Below, in pieces: positions 21,346 to 32,089 of a stretch of 64,000 nt of DNA (position 1 is its first letter; each line of letters opens with the position of its first letter). The DNA comes from Nephrocerus scutellatus. Lineage: Eukaryota > Arthropoda > Insecta > Diptera > Pipunculidae. The stretch covers positions 84,125,919 through 84,189,918 of the forward strand of contig OX352761.1 of assembly GCA_947095585.1 (NCBI GenBank), given 5' to 3'. Made by a program: the position numbers and the translations under genes. The notes beneath the pieces were generated by a model that saw only the letters and a list, made by a program, of their open reading frames with translations, did not search any database and had not been told where the DNA came from.

Positions 21346-23117
21346 TGTTATAAAGGGGTGTTACAATAAAAGATTTATTTTTTGGTTAGGAACTCTGAAT
21401 TCAATGTTTTTATTTTTCTTTCGTTTTAAAAACAGATGAAAATTGATTTTTGAAATAATTAATTTGACTTAGGTCTTAGATGTTACGCAGTGTGTCCTGT
21501 GGTTTTGATGCCTTGGTCCAGCGGGATCGAAGTAAATCGTCTGCGTTTCGTCCAAGTGCTGACCAGCGAAAAGAGGATGATACGCTCAATTCGTTGCCAA
21601 AGAGTTGATACGTTTTCGTGTGTTGTCCAGCGAAAAAAGGATGCTACGCTCAGTTCGTTGCCAAAGAGTTTCCACGTTTCCGTGTGTTGACCAGCGAAAA
21701 GAGGATGCTACGTTCAGTTCGTTGCCAAAGGATTTCTATGTTTCCACGTAGTTTGATCAGCGAAAAGAGGATTCGATTCGCTATCAGTAGTCGCTGTGTC
21801 TATGTAGTTTGATCAGAAAAAAGAGGATGCTACGCTCGATTTACTATCAGGAGTCTCTGTGTATATGTAGTTTGATCAGTGAAAAAAGGATGCTACGCTT
21901 GATTCACTATCAGGAGTCAGTCAGATGACGAAGAGAAGTGTTGCTTTGTCCAAGTATTTTGATCAGTGAAAGAGGATGCTACGCTCAGTTCACTATCAGG
22001 AGTCTCTGTCTAAGTATTTTGATCAGTGAAAGAGGATGCTACGCTCAGTTCACTATCAGGAGTCTGTCCGAAGAAGAGTTGCTTTGTCCAGTATTTTGAT
22101 CAGTGAAGGAGGATGCTACGCTCAGTTCACTATCAGGAGTCGGTCAGATGACGAAGAGACTGTATGCTGGGCTTGTGTCCCCTTTTATAGCCCGTAAAAC
22201 GGTTTAAAACTTCATACCGGGCTGTTCCGTTTCCATGATTTTCGTTCGGTGAATTACTGTTGTTGCTATGCCAATTGATTTTTCTTTAGTAGAGTTAATT
22301 TCCTCGGAACTGCAGTGCGTATGCGTTATTCATTGTTGTTGTTCTCATTATTGTCGCTTGTATATGTACGCTGCAGAATGTTGATGGAATTCCCTGTGTG
22401 TTTCGTTGTTGAATTTTTGCCTTTAGATTTGTCTACTGTCGTTGTTCAGAAAAATGTTGACGAAATTCCCTGTATATTTTGTTGTTGTATTTTTCTCCTT
22501 TCAATTTGTCCACTGCCAACGGCATCGTTGTTAGAAAAAGTGTTGGCGAAATCCCTTTTGCAATTTGTTGTTGTAGGGGATGCCGTTGGTCTATGATGAC
22601 TATTCTGTTGGTGCATAGCATTGTGGTATCGTTGTACATATTGCCTTTGGTCAACGCTTCTCGGTCGTTGACCTCATCGGTTGGGTGTTTTGATCATTCG
22701 TTTGTAATATGTTGGTATTGTGCATGCGTTTATTACATGTTGGTTTTCTGCCTACGCTTCTGTGCTCCTGACTGCACACAGAATTTTGTATGTAGTATGC
22801 ACTCTTTCTCTCTCCCATTGCTCCCTTATGGTAGTTGCAGTGGAGGCGCGACTACTCAGTACTCATAATGTGTTTTCTGTCGATTGCGATCAGTGTCCCA
22901 AAAATGGAGGTGTGGCCTACTGATCGCAATCATGCATTGGAAAAGTGCAGTCGACCTGAGCAGAGATGCCGTCGGTGTTTTCAGTTTTTCATAAACGTTG
23001 ATATGATCTAATAACTTTTGCATGTGGGGTTTATTATTATTTTTGTTTATTGAACAATAAAATATATGTATATAAAAATTTGTGTGGGGTAAATTCGTCG
23101 CCGAATTACTCCTTACA
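21346..23117 (-). repeat. 5' LTR of element B (about 1.8 kb, right end uncertain)
   Basis: The minus-strand start TGTAAGGAG at 23117 is proven by the matching 3' LTR piece at 8871-9003. The other end is unclear. 21346 (plus-strand tgttataaagg) gives a CA end, but the only tRNA-Lys-like primer site (minus strand ttaagcccgagcagggac, 21283-21300) is about 46 bp further in and lacks the usual TGG. The true end therefore lies between 21297 and 21360. The minus frames in this region are not convincing genes. Confidence 0.6.
21530..22160 (-). repeat. ~60-bp tandem repeats in the B LTR
   Basis: About nine units carry aggatgctacgctcagttc or variants, preceded by gatcagtgaaa or ccagcgaaa and followed by actatcaggagtc or gttgccaaagag. 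Two subtypes are seen, one at each side of the array. They lie in the U5/leader-side half of the LTR. Confidence 0.8.
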
Positions 23118-23344
23118 ACCCCATCCTCAACAGCGCAGCTAAAGAACTTAGTGAAACATAACTGTCGTATGTTTTGCATGCGGCAGTTTGATGATCTAAT
23201 TCTTAGCAATTAGAATAACGGATTGTGAGTATTTGTTTCTTCTGGTGATTTAACTCATTTTGTCGTGTAGGCATAACACTGGCAAAACTTCTCTCAATTC
23301 GGTTAAAAAAAGCAGTAAGTTCTGTTTTTGTTTTTTGTAGTTAT

Positions 23345-23990
23345 GTGTGATTTCAGAGTGGATCTCAGCAACATAACTGGGCTGAGAACGAATTCTTTCG
23401 CTATGATTACCCATGTACATGTCCACAGGCCAGTAATTCTGGCACTGAGTGAAACTTAGGTATTTGATAATTCTGATGCATCGGAATTTAATCTGCCTGA
23501 GTATTACTTGGTACCATTATTTTTCTCTCGGCGCCGACTCGCAATCTATGTCCGGAGTGATGTTGCGTTTCAGCTTTTGCCTCAATTTAGCCAAAGTTCC
23601 AATCCGGAATTCAATTTTATTTGACTCAAAGTAAAGGTACAAGAGCGCAACACCTACTACTGTTTCCTTTACAGAAGCCCCATCGCATCGTAAAAATGAA
23701 ATCGTTATTTATTATTTCAATGTACACAATTCTGGGTGGCTTCGCCATTCTGGCCGGACAACACCCGAAGGAAGGTGTGTTGAGTTATTCGCTGAGTTTA
23801 ATAACCTTACTCAGCTTGTAAATGACCCTACACGAATACCTGACATTGCAATCATTCCGCAAACACCCTTGACTTGTTCCTTACCTATCGTCCTAATAAA
23901 TCATCCGTCAATGTATTATCGTCACTAGATTCGTCAGACCATTGTGTAGTATCAGCTAATTTCTTGTTAATAAACCACGTAGTTAGAGAA
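23345..23990 (+). pseudogene. Endonuclease domain of non-LTR element E
   Basis: Broken frames read VDLSNITGLRTNSFA, ILALSETQ (catalytic Glu), SDASEFNLPEYYLVP, LAIYVRSD, FNVHNSGWL (the end of the GDFN box), LTQLVNDPTR and SSDHCVVSANF (the SDH box). This is the order of an APE-type endonuclease of Jockey/CR1-like retrotransposons. The piece before GDFN is damaged near 23700, and frames change several times. The stretch 23118-23344 shows no gene and may be E leader or the junction with B. Confidence 0.7.
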
Positions 23991-25490
23991 AAAAAACTCC
24001 CAAAAAAACAGTATGGCAATACGAGAAAGTCAGCTGAGACGGCCTTAACAACTTCTTTGGAAGAATTAACTGGTCGCTATTGTTTCGTGATAGCAACGTG
24101 GATGCCGCTATGCAATCACAAACATCATCCTTATCGGTATGAGAGACTTTATCCCTTCCCGGAATAAGTCTCTTAAACCAAAGGAAGATAAATGGTATAA
24201 CTCGAGCTGTAAAGAGGCTTCTATGATTAGAGAGGTATACTTTCGGTTTTACAAAGCAAACCCTACTGAGGAAAACCGAACAAATTTTGAACGAGCCAGA
24301 AATGATTGCAATGCCCTTCTTCAGCGATTCACAACCGCCTACGACCAAAAATTGAGGCAAAAAATACTACAATGTCCCAAAGGTAGTAAACATTTTTGGT
24401 CATTCGTGAAAAGAATCAAAAATACAGCCTCAGTTGTCAGCTATATAGACAAGGCCAAACTGCTTGCTGCGCATTTCGCAGCTAGCTCCAAGCTTTCATA
24501 TTGTCCATTGCTGCCTCCTGAACCTCAGAATATTGAACACTCTATGGGAGAGATATTCATTCGTACTCGTGCAGTTGCTAGAGTTTTAAACGATCTCAAC
24601 ATTCACAAATCCACTGGGCCAGATGGTATTTCCCCATTAGTTCTGAAGAGGTGTTCTTCCAAGCTGGCATTACCATTGCGTAAGCTTTTCCATCTATCCT
24701 ATTCATCTGGACTCTTCCCAAGAAGTCGGAAAACAGCCTTTGTCCAGCCTATACCAAAGTCATCTCCTTCTTCGTACCGACCCATAGCACTTACATCCAT
24801 TCTTTCCAAGGTCATGGAAACACTGATCAATTTCCAGCTTAACAAATATCTTGAAACCAACCAAATCTTTAGTGACCGGCAGTATGGATTTCGTGGGCAA
24901 CGTCCTACTGGTGATTTTATGGTGTATCTCACCGAACCGGTCTTTGCATCAATTTGGATAAAGCAAAGCTGTTGCACTTGATATTTCTAAGGCATTTGAC
25001 AGAGTTTTGTATCAAGCTATTTTGTATAAAATGCGTGCTTATGGAGTCGATGAAAAACTGCTTCATTGGATTAGAAGCTCTCTTTTGGACCGCTCAATTC
25101 AACTTGCTTTGGACGGTTTCAAGTCTAAAGTTGATTACCTTAATGCTGTCGTTCCTCAGGCTCTGTTTTGTCCCCGACTCTCTTTCTCATTTTTGTTAAT
25201 GATCTCTTATCTGTACTTCTAATCCAATTCACTCTTTCGCCAACTACAGCACTCTCAGCTTCTCATATAAGTTTGAGCAACGTCCCTCCACTTCTCATGT
25301 GGAACTCAAAAAACTACGTATGTTCACCACGTTAAATACTGATCTTGACAGCATAATACAATAGGGAAAAATCAATCAAGTAGAATTTAACAATTCCAAA
25401 ACCCAATGCTGTCTCCTGTCGTCCAAGCAAATCCTAAATCCCATGCCATTATCCATGAATGGCACCTGCATCGAGGAAACTGAAAATCCC
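23991..25490 (+). pseudogene. Reverse transcriptase N-terminal half of E, copy 1
   Basis: The open part is 24139-24981 (280 residues): STGPDGISPLVLKR, FPRSRKTAFVQPIPK, YRPIALTSILSKVMETLI and RQYGFRGQRPTGD are RT blocks 1-3. After a frameshift the frame 25007-25222 gives KAFDRVLYQAILYKMRAYG and then VPQ. The YxDD region is corrupted. The gene is then split at 25491 by element F and resumes at 26736. Confidence 0.85.
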
Positions 25491-25496
25491 GCGATT

Positions 25497-26729
25497 TTTT
25501 TTTTGTTTTTTTTTTTATAATGTACACACGCTAAAGGGGTTTGCACCCTTATAATGCTTAGCACAGCGTGGGCGTTAGGAAATAAGGGAGAGGAAAAGAT
25601 GAGATGTCTATGCACGCGTGTCTTAAACGACTGCAGATCATATAAATGCGGAAACAGAATCAGGCAATTCATTCCACATAAATATCGTGCGGCTAAAGAA
25701 GGAATCTCTGAATTGGTTAGTACGTCCGAAGATAGGCTTAATGGTGGACCCATGAGCTCGAGTTGAGGCACGGGTATTACGGATGGGTTGGAGAATGTGC
25801 GGAATGCATCTGGATATTTCTTTTGAACACCGCTTGTGGAAAACGCGATAAAACAGTGACAGGCAGGAAACATTCCTACGATGTTCGAGCGATTCGATTG
25901 TTTTCGCGATATGTACGTCACCAAAAAGTTTTAACGCGCGGTTCTGAACTCTGTCTAGTAGATGCAATGTAGTCTTGGGAGCAACTGCCCAGACATAGCA
26001 GTTGTATTCAAGTTTAGGGCGAATATACGCCTTGTAAATAGTAGCCAGATCTGAAGGAGTGAAGTACATCTTGCACCGTTTTAGGAAACCTAAGCATCTC
26101 GAAGCATTTTTCGCGATGGCAAATATGTGGCCATTCCAACGAAGCTTGTTGTTGACACACATACCGAGAATTGAGAGTTTTTCAGTTTCTTTGATGCAAG
26201 ATCCATTCATGGATAAAGGTTGGGGGTTTAAATTACGCTTAGACGACAGAAGACAGCATTGGGTTTTAGAAGCGTTAAATTCAACTCTATTATGTAGTCC
26301 CCACCTTGTTATACTGTCAAGGTCAGAATTTAACGTGCTTAACATACGTTGTTGTTCAAGTTCCACTTGTGACGAAGAGGGGCGCGCAGAAAGCGAGAAG
26401 TCATATAAAAAGCTAAGAGTACTGTCGTCAGCAAAAGAATGGATTGGATTAGAGGTGGTGGATAGGAGATCATTAATGAAAATCAGAAAAAGTGCCGGAG
26501 ATCACCAGAGCCTTGAGGAACACCGGCGTTTATACGGTGAACATTGGATTTAAATCCGTCCAATACGACCTGGATTGAACGGTCAGAAAGGTAGTTCCTA
26601 GTCCAATCGAGCAAGGTGTTATTAACTCCATAAGCATTCATTTTCGACAAAAGAGCTTGATGCCATACTCTGTCAAATGCCTTGGAAATATCGAGTGCAA
26701 CAACTTTACTTTCTCCAAATTTGTGATTT
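25497..26729 (-). mobile_element. 5'-truncated non-LTR retrotransposon F inside E, copy 1
   Basis: On the minus strand this holds RT blocks from FGESKVVALDISKAFDRVW through the thumb to a C-terminus, a short 3' UTR with GC-rich words (gggtgcaaacccctttagcg) and an A-rich tail, seen as the T-run at 25494-25520. The TSD is gcgatt (25491-25496 and 26730-26735). E reads in frame across the gap when F is removed. The 5' end lacks the endonuclease. A 1-base loss near 26508 breaks the frame at GVPQG. F is clearly related to E and belongs to the same broad family. Confidence 0.9.
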
Positions 26730-26735
26730 GCGATT

Positions 26736-27262
26736 CTCGGTATGTGCGTTAACGACAAACTTCGTTGGAATAATCACATATTTACCGTCGCCAAAAATGC
26801 TGCGAAATGTTTAGGTTTTCTAGCCCGGTGTAAGAAATAGTTCACTCCCTCTGATCTGGCTACTATATACAAGGCTTTCATTCGCCTTAAACTTGAGTAC
26901 AATTGCCAAATCTGGTCTGGTGCGTCTAAAACTACTTTGCATCAGCTAGATAGAATACAAAACCGTGTGATAAAACTTATCGGTGACAAGAATATAGCGA
27001 AATCAATAGATTCACTTGAACAGCGCAGGAACGTTTCCTGGTTGTCCCTGTTTTATTGCTTCTTCTACCAGCGGTGATCAAGAGAAATAGCAAGGTGTAT
27101 GCCACCTCTCCTTGAATTCAACCGCAATACTCGTGGCGCTCTAAATGCTCATCAGTTTACCCTCAAGCCATCTTCGGACGTACAGTTAAGTTCATGGATT
27201 TGTTCCTTAGCCGTACAATACGTATGTGGAATGTTCTGCCGACAGAGCTTGGCATTCATTCT
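26736..27262 (+). pseudogene. Reverse transcriptase C-terminal part of E, copy 1
   Basis: The frame resumes as LGMCVNDKLRWNNHIF...CLGFLARC, FTPSDLATIYKAFIRLKLEYN and LDRIQNRVIKLIGD, which are thumb and post-RT blocks of this family. It then decays (stop near 26840, frameshift near 27075). The last recognisable words (MWNVLP) are followed by the unclassified repeat block rather than the normal C-terminus seen at 52676-52960. Confidence 0.85.
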
Positions 27263-28605
27263 CCTTTTCTTTTTATTGACTTTTGTAATCGTGTTTTTTT
27301 ACAAATGAAGGAGTTCAATGAAATATTTTATGTTCTTTTTACTAACTTTTGTAATTGTGTTTTCCAAAGTTTTATCCAAAAAGTGATTCTAAACTAGATT
27401 TAATAGAGAGCAGCAGATCTTTCACTGTTCACTCTCTACTAAATGGGAAAACTCGGCCCTACGAGAGATCGAAACTCAAGATGGAGTCCTAAAAGGCCCG
27501 CCAGAATCCTGAGTTCGAAGGGTTTCTATCAAGCAAAGAGGAATCTCTCCCTATCGAGGTTTTTAGGGTCTCGAGATGGAGTCCTATAACGCCGCCAGAG
27601 TCTCGACCAAGAAAGGGGATTTTAAACTACTCACTGGGGAATTTGGCTCACCTGATTCTAGCGCCGACTAACGTTTGTTGTCCTGTTGAATTTTTTTTTG
27701 AGATCCTTTTTAACCACACGACCTAAAGAAATGAAATTTGGTGAGTGTCTAAGTCCCAAATAGCCTCTTTTATATTCCGCTTGTGACGTGTGTCGCATTT
27801 CGCATGTGGCGCGTGTGATGGTTGGAAATGCCGCCATTTTCTCGTTTATTGTCCTTTTTGACCACCTTTGGCACGACCTAGAAGGTTGAAATCGCGTTTG
27901 ACGAGTGTCTCGGGTCATATGTGATGCATGGAAAACTTTGAAATAGGGCCGACCTCAAAAACAGATATTTTGGCGATTATTACAAAATAATAAAGGACTG
28001 TGTGGCGTGTCCTTTATTATTTGGTACATTTACTTGTGTACTTTTTTAATTGTGTTTTTGTTTTACAAATAAAGGAATCCATTGAAATATTTTATGTTCT
28101 TTTTATTAACTTTTTACTTTTTTTTACATAGTAAAAGGAAGTATAGTAATCATGAAAATTTTCGAACTCGGGATTTTTGCAGATTTATCCATTTCCGTAT
28201 CTCCTGAGTGATAAGTGAGAAAAAGTGAAAAAAAATCTGTTGGTTTGTGAGTCTGTGAAAATTTAGAAAAAACTAAAAAAAAAATACTAAAGATTCCGGC
28301 TACGGGTCACTACGGTATTGGTTTTTACAGTATTTGTGAACCTCGCTCCACCACCGCCCCCTGCCCACAACCCGTGGGCCACAAATGTGGGTGGTGCTTT
28401 TGGGAAATGCTCCCTTTAGGAGGTAGGGCTTTCAAAGTTATGATTTTTATTACAGAAAAATGGAATTTTCTAAATTGTTTAAAGGCTGTTTGGGGTTTAA
28501 TTGATATCAAACGAAAGGTAATAAAAATAGCTTTCATTAAAAAAATGGGGCTAATAAAGCCCCTCGACGGTAAGAGTAAAAAGCAGACTTTTCCATAAAC
28601 AGCTT
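27263..28605 (+). repeat. Unclassified non-coding repeat block after E, copy 1
   Basis: This block occurs again at 45360-46668 and 53040-54400 with a few percent change. It contains gagatcgaaactcaagatgg-type words, a segment R starting gtggcgtgtcctttatt (28002) and a segment P with ttccggctacgggtcacta and gggcttttgggaaat. It has no long coding frame: the 86-residue minus frame at 27658-27918 recurs in all copies but has no recognisable motif. It is mobile or satellite-like, but I cannot name it. Confidence 0.75.
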
Positions 28606-28639
28606 ATTTTTGTATAAAAAGACAAGAAAGTTTACTGAA

Positions 28640-29346
28640 TTAAATAACTTTCACGCCTAACTTTGAACTAAAAACAGATATCGAATCTGCAAAAACAAAG
28701 CAAAGTTGTTTAACAAAAAAGGCAACTTTACATGGCCCGCTAGGAGGCCAACCGTCACGTGAGGTGGCGCTGTCGAGTATAATACGTAGTCTGTCATTTA
28801 CCCCCTTTTTCAGGAATGCTAATCGTCTACGATCATTGGATGCGGTCAATGTTGTTCGGGTGCTTTCTTAATGGCAAGCAACTTTTAGTTCTGTCATTTT
28901 TGTTACTAATGTCTTAATGCCCGTTACGAATTCTCGTATAGGTCGGTTTCCCTGATGAGTCCTACTAAGTTTTGTTTGTAGTATTTCTTTTGGTCCGCAT
29001 TTTTCTGTAAGATGTCTTTTAAGTTGTGCAAAATCTTCCGGTTTTTGACTTCCCAACTCGGTGAGTGCCCTACCTTGGATTTTGCATTTTAGTAGGAATT
29101 TTATTAACGTTTGTTATGCGGTTAGGGACAGTGTATCATAAAAGAATTCTATACTGTTTAGAAAGTCTCTAATGTTCTCCAGTCTTTTACCCTCTTCCTC
29201 ACATGTAAGGGTCGGTAACTTCTGAGCGTAACTAAAACTGAATTAGTCCGTAATTTTTTTTGTGTTCCTAAGTGTTTCGTTTGGTGTAATTTTAATAACT
29301 TGTATATTTTTTCGATTCTGCCTGTTGCTTCTGTTTGATACTGTGT
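28640..29346 (-). pseudogene. Gag capsid fragment of another LTR retrotransposon (L)
   Basis: Minus-strand frames read LTCEEEGKRLENIRDFLNS-like words near 29160-29220 and an open stretch 29056-28868 (GSQKPEDFAQLKRHLTEKCG...NRPIREFVTGIKTLV). The order resembles the capsid of fly gypsy-type retrotransposons. Several frameshifts and stops are present. The N-terminal half is on the other side of repeat K (30233-30423). Confidence 0.55.
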
Positions 29347-30232
29347 AATTTTTAAATTCTCTATATTAACTTCACTTGCCCGTGGGTCGTCGGTCGGTCG
29401 TCGGTCTGTCGTAGATTCTTGCGATCAATTTTTAACCCACTTCCCATGGCCCGATTTTATTGAAATTTTGCACACCTGTGTATTTCCGGAGACAACACTT
29501 TCTATTATTTTGAGGCCCCTCGGGCTGCGGGGTCGGGGGGCTCCCAAACAAAAATTTTAAAAAATTTACCCGATTGTCTTCAAATTTTACACACATGTGT
29601 ATACCCAATAAACAATACTTTTTCGAAAATTTGGTAGTGATCGGGTCCCGGGTTCGGCCGCAAGGCCCTTATACATTTTTTAAATATTTATACTGGCATC
29701 AGATATTCGTCGCCCTTTATGGACTGTGTGCGGTGTGTGCTGCGCAGTCGGCTGCGCTGCATGGTTTTGGTGGTGGAGAGAGAGAGAGAAATCTTAGCTC
29801 ACGCACAAATGAACCCAGCAAATGAAACGAGACATAAATGTTTTATGCTTAATTCAACTTACATTTTTTTATTTACTGAATTGTATTTTTATTGATGTCG
29901 TTTTTTTTGTTGTCGATATCAACTTACAGATAGAACAACAAGTTTTCACAATATTCTGTCATTTCGCGTTTTCATAAATTAGTTCAGAGCAGTCAAAGAG
30001 TTCTCAAGATAACTGCTCGTGTTTCTTATTTGCTCAGAGTATGAGGGTGCTCTACGTGCTCAGAATAAAATGATCTGAGCATTTTCAATTTTAACATCTG
30101 ATGTCAAATGTCTGTTTCGATGATTTTCTCCTACAATAAAAATAAAATGGCCCAGGATCGAGGGGCTCCCATATCAATTTCTGCGATTAGAGAATTTAGA
30201 TGAAAAATTTTAATTTTTATGGGTTGTTTTTT
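29347..30232. mobile_element. Unclassified repeat K, copy 1, inserted in gag of L
   Basis: The same sequence returns at 51784-52592, from tttttaaattctctatatta to ttttatg(g/a)gttgttttt, in an unrelated context. The matching edges therefore mark the ends of one mobile unit. It contains ggtcgtcggtcggtc, aaattttgcacacatgtgta-like words, a GA-repeat and ctcagagtatgag...ctcagaataaa...tctgagc. It has no inverted termini and no coding frame of note. The copies differ by small gaps. A Helitron-like origin is possible but I see no CTRR end. Confidence 0.7.
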
Positions 30233-30423
30233 TTTAGTTCTTTTTTCTCAGGTATGGTTTCTTCTAGACTTTTTGCTATAGTTTGCGCCTTTCTACAAAT
30301 TTCATAAATTTGTTCTAACCTTTCTTTACCTGATTCCCTAGTTCTTTTCCTATTTGTTCCATCCTTTCTTAAATTTTTCACGATGGTGTAAAGATCTTCT
30401 ATTAAAGAACCGAGCGCTTCCAT
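30233..30423 (-). pseudogene. Gag N-terminal part of element L
   Basis: A 68-residue minus frame starts at ATG 30423 and reads ALGSLIEDLYTIVKNLRK...EQIYEICRKAQTIAKSLEE, a helical, charged segment. It runs into repeat K. The segment on the far side of K (29346 leftward) continues with helical, charged residues and then the capsid words. Assignment as Gag rests on that continuity. Confidence 0.45.
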
Positions 30424-30490
30424 AAAAGAGAGAGAAAAAGATTTGCGTTAATAAAAGAAATTCAATTAATATAAACTATTAGTTTCTGTT

Positions 30491-30610
30491 TTATAATCTC
30501 TTTTTTATGGCTTTGTTTACCTTCCTGTTCAGTAGTTTACGGATATAATTAAAACCTAGAATTATTATTAGTACTAATATAATTGTGACTATGTCTATTC
30601 CATAGTTCAT
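30491..30610 (-). CDS. 39-residue single-pass membrane peptide, unknown
   Basis: ATG at 30610 to TAA at 30491. About 17 hydrophobic residues (IVTIILVLIIILGFNYI) are followed by a basic tail (RKLLNRKVNKAIKKRL), a typical small membrane-anchored peptide. It lies between a basic reading frame (30623-31016) and the gag N-terminus (30423), all on the minus strand, so it would belong to element L. I do not recognise it. A frame this short could be chance. Confidence 0.35.
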   Translation of the reverse strand: MNYGIDIVTIILVLIIILGFNYIRKLLNRKVNKAIKKRL

Positions 30611-30622
30611 AGTATCGTTACC

Positions 30623-31016
30623 TTAAATTGGTTTGAGGTCCATTGTTATTTTTTTCTGTTTCTTCTTTTCGTTCTTTTTGGAACGGATAGTTTCCTTTAA
30701 CACCTTCAGCTGGCGCAAGAATTCCTCGCTAGACTTCTTTGGTTGGTTAGCGATGTTTGCCAATCTTTTTAGTTCTATCAGTTGTTGTTTCTGTTTGATA
30801 TGCTCGCCTCCCCGTCTACTTATGACTGGTAGTGCTGCAGCGTCGACATCCATGCGTCTTGGTTTTTGCCGCTGCCTTTTCTCTTCTATTGAAAGGTGCT
30901 TTGGTCCCACTTTCTGTTGCTCCAGAGGAATTTCTATGTGGAGCAAAGCTTCTGAAGCAGATAAAGATATAGCGCGCTGCTAAGTTTAATTGCTGTTGTC
31001 GTTTTTCGTCCGACAT
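30623..31016 (-). pseudogene. Basic coiled-coil-like ORF upstream of gag in L
   Basis: Two overlapping minus frames (31016-30816 and 30946-30623) appear to be one protein split by a frameshift near 30985. It starts SDEKRQQQLN and has a very basic, Lys/Gln-rich body (QLIELKRLANIANQPKKSS) ending MDLKPI. No catalytic motif is seen. Its place before the membrane peptide and gag suggests a leader ORF of an LTR element, but this is inference. Confidence 0.35.
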
Positions 31017-31059
31017 GTAAAATGGCTTTGGGCGTGTAAAAAAATTTCACTCATTTTTA

Positions 31060-31532
31060 TAGGCAGTACTTGGAAGTGGATCGCAGGAAACCTCGAACGT
31101 GAAGATTTAGTAACAATTACAGATAAGATGCATTTTAGAGAATAATAACCGACAAGTTGTAATCAATAATTTATACATAGAACTAATAAACAATATCACA
31201 AAAATTTCTAAACAATTAAAAAAATCATTAAAAAAAGATAAAGAGTTTAAAGACTAAATATTATCAAGCATCCAAAACAAAATAAATATTTTTAAAGAAT
31301 ATTTACAAAATATTAATTACGAAATACATTGCGCCAAGTTATACATCATCAGTTCCTTAATTGTATTTATTGTCTATTCAAGAAGTGCAGTTCGCAGTAA
31401 ATACGAGTATTTTAAAAAATAAAAAATATATACCTTTTGGAACAATTGAAGAAGCATTAAACCTTTCAAAAATTGTTGAAATTGCTTCAGTGGAAATAAA
31501 ACTTAGACAGGAGCATAAATAAAACACGACTT
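31060..31532 (+). pseudogene. Env-like transmembrane-subunit fragment (errantivirus type)
   Basis: Broken plus-strand frames include WKWIAGNLEREDL, then Asn/Ile/Lys-rich heptad-like residues (QVVINNLYIELINNI), and near 31425-31530 a final EEALNLSKIVEIASVEIKLR-like stretch. This order resembles the heptad region of the fusion-type Env of insect errantiviruses. Stops and frameshifts interrupt it repeatedly, so no envelope protein can be made from it. It points away from the gag frames of L, so either two elements meet here or one has been rearranged near 31030. Confidence 0.4.
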
Positions 31533-31539
31533 ATCCGGT

Positions 31540-31683
31540 TTGAAGATGGCCAAGAAGAGAAAGACCAACATATATATTTATGACATTAGAATTGACAGCA
31601 AGAACAAGAAGTGTCTAATATACAATAGGGTGTTGTTACATTAAATGGCATTACTAAATGCTAATATACATTCTATTTCAACA
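31540..31683 (-). repeat. Start of a copia-type 3' LTR
   Basis: On the minus strand a polypurine run (agtgggggt) is followed by TGTTGAAATAG at 31683, just downstream of the RNase H stop. This is the usual order of RNase H, polypurine tract and LTR. The left limit is not visible to me. Confidence 0.55.
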
Positions 31684-31721
31684 CCCCCACTGAATGTATA
31701 TACTTGATTGCTTCCTTTATT

Positions 31722-31866
31722 TCAGAATTTCAGCCCTACTGCTGATGAGCAAAATAGATGTTTGCTTTTGTCCAACGCCTTGGTAAGGAAGTCTGCAATC
31801 ATCTCAGTTGTACTTATATACTGTAAGTTGATTATTCCTTTATCTATCTTGTCTCGAATGAAGTGG
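31722..31866 (-). pseudogene. C-terminus of copia-type Pol (RNase H end)
   Basis: The minus frame reads HFIRDKIDKGIINLQYIST and then EMIADFLTKAL, ending in a stop at 31722. These are the last conserved words of Ty1/copia Pol. The preceding part (KHIDVRHHFIR) lies beyond the Jockey insertion at 36831. The reading frame joins across once one copy of the 15-bp TSD is removed. Confidence 0.9.
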
Positions 31867-32089
31867 CTCAGTCATCATCGAGCGCTCAACACGAGCACAC
31901 GCAGATCACGCATAATATCGTCCAGCTACCTGCTACCGATTAAAAAATAACCCAAAACCAAAAGCGAGCATTTCGCTACCTGCTACTTTTTGATTTTTTA
32001 TTATTTCACAAATTACTTTTTAATTTCAGGAATATTTTTCTTTAGAATTTATTTTCAGAAAAGGTTTTCCTTTTAATCAGCCCTATAAA

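Larger units (their letters stand above)
8871..23117 (-). mobile_element. LTR retrotransposon B (Ty3/gypsy type), nested and broken
   Basis: Read on the minus strand, this runs from an LTR start at 23117 (TGTAAGGAGTAATT) through gag (21238-20165) and protease (20223-20054). It continues after element D with the protease end and RT start (9939-9598), a serine-rich tract and the first 133 bp of the 3' LTR (9003-8871). Reverse transcriptase core, RNase H and integrase are missing. Its left half was later copied by the 5585-bp duplication. Confidence 0.8.

Noticed and set aside
27658..27918. 86-residue minus frame repeated at 45727 and 53460
   Set aside because: It has no recognisable domain, varies in length (86, 86 and 84) and follows the copy number of a non-coding repeat. 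Selection on the frame cannot be judged from three copies.
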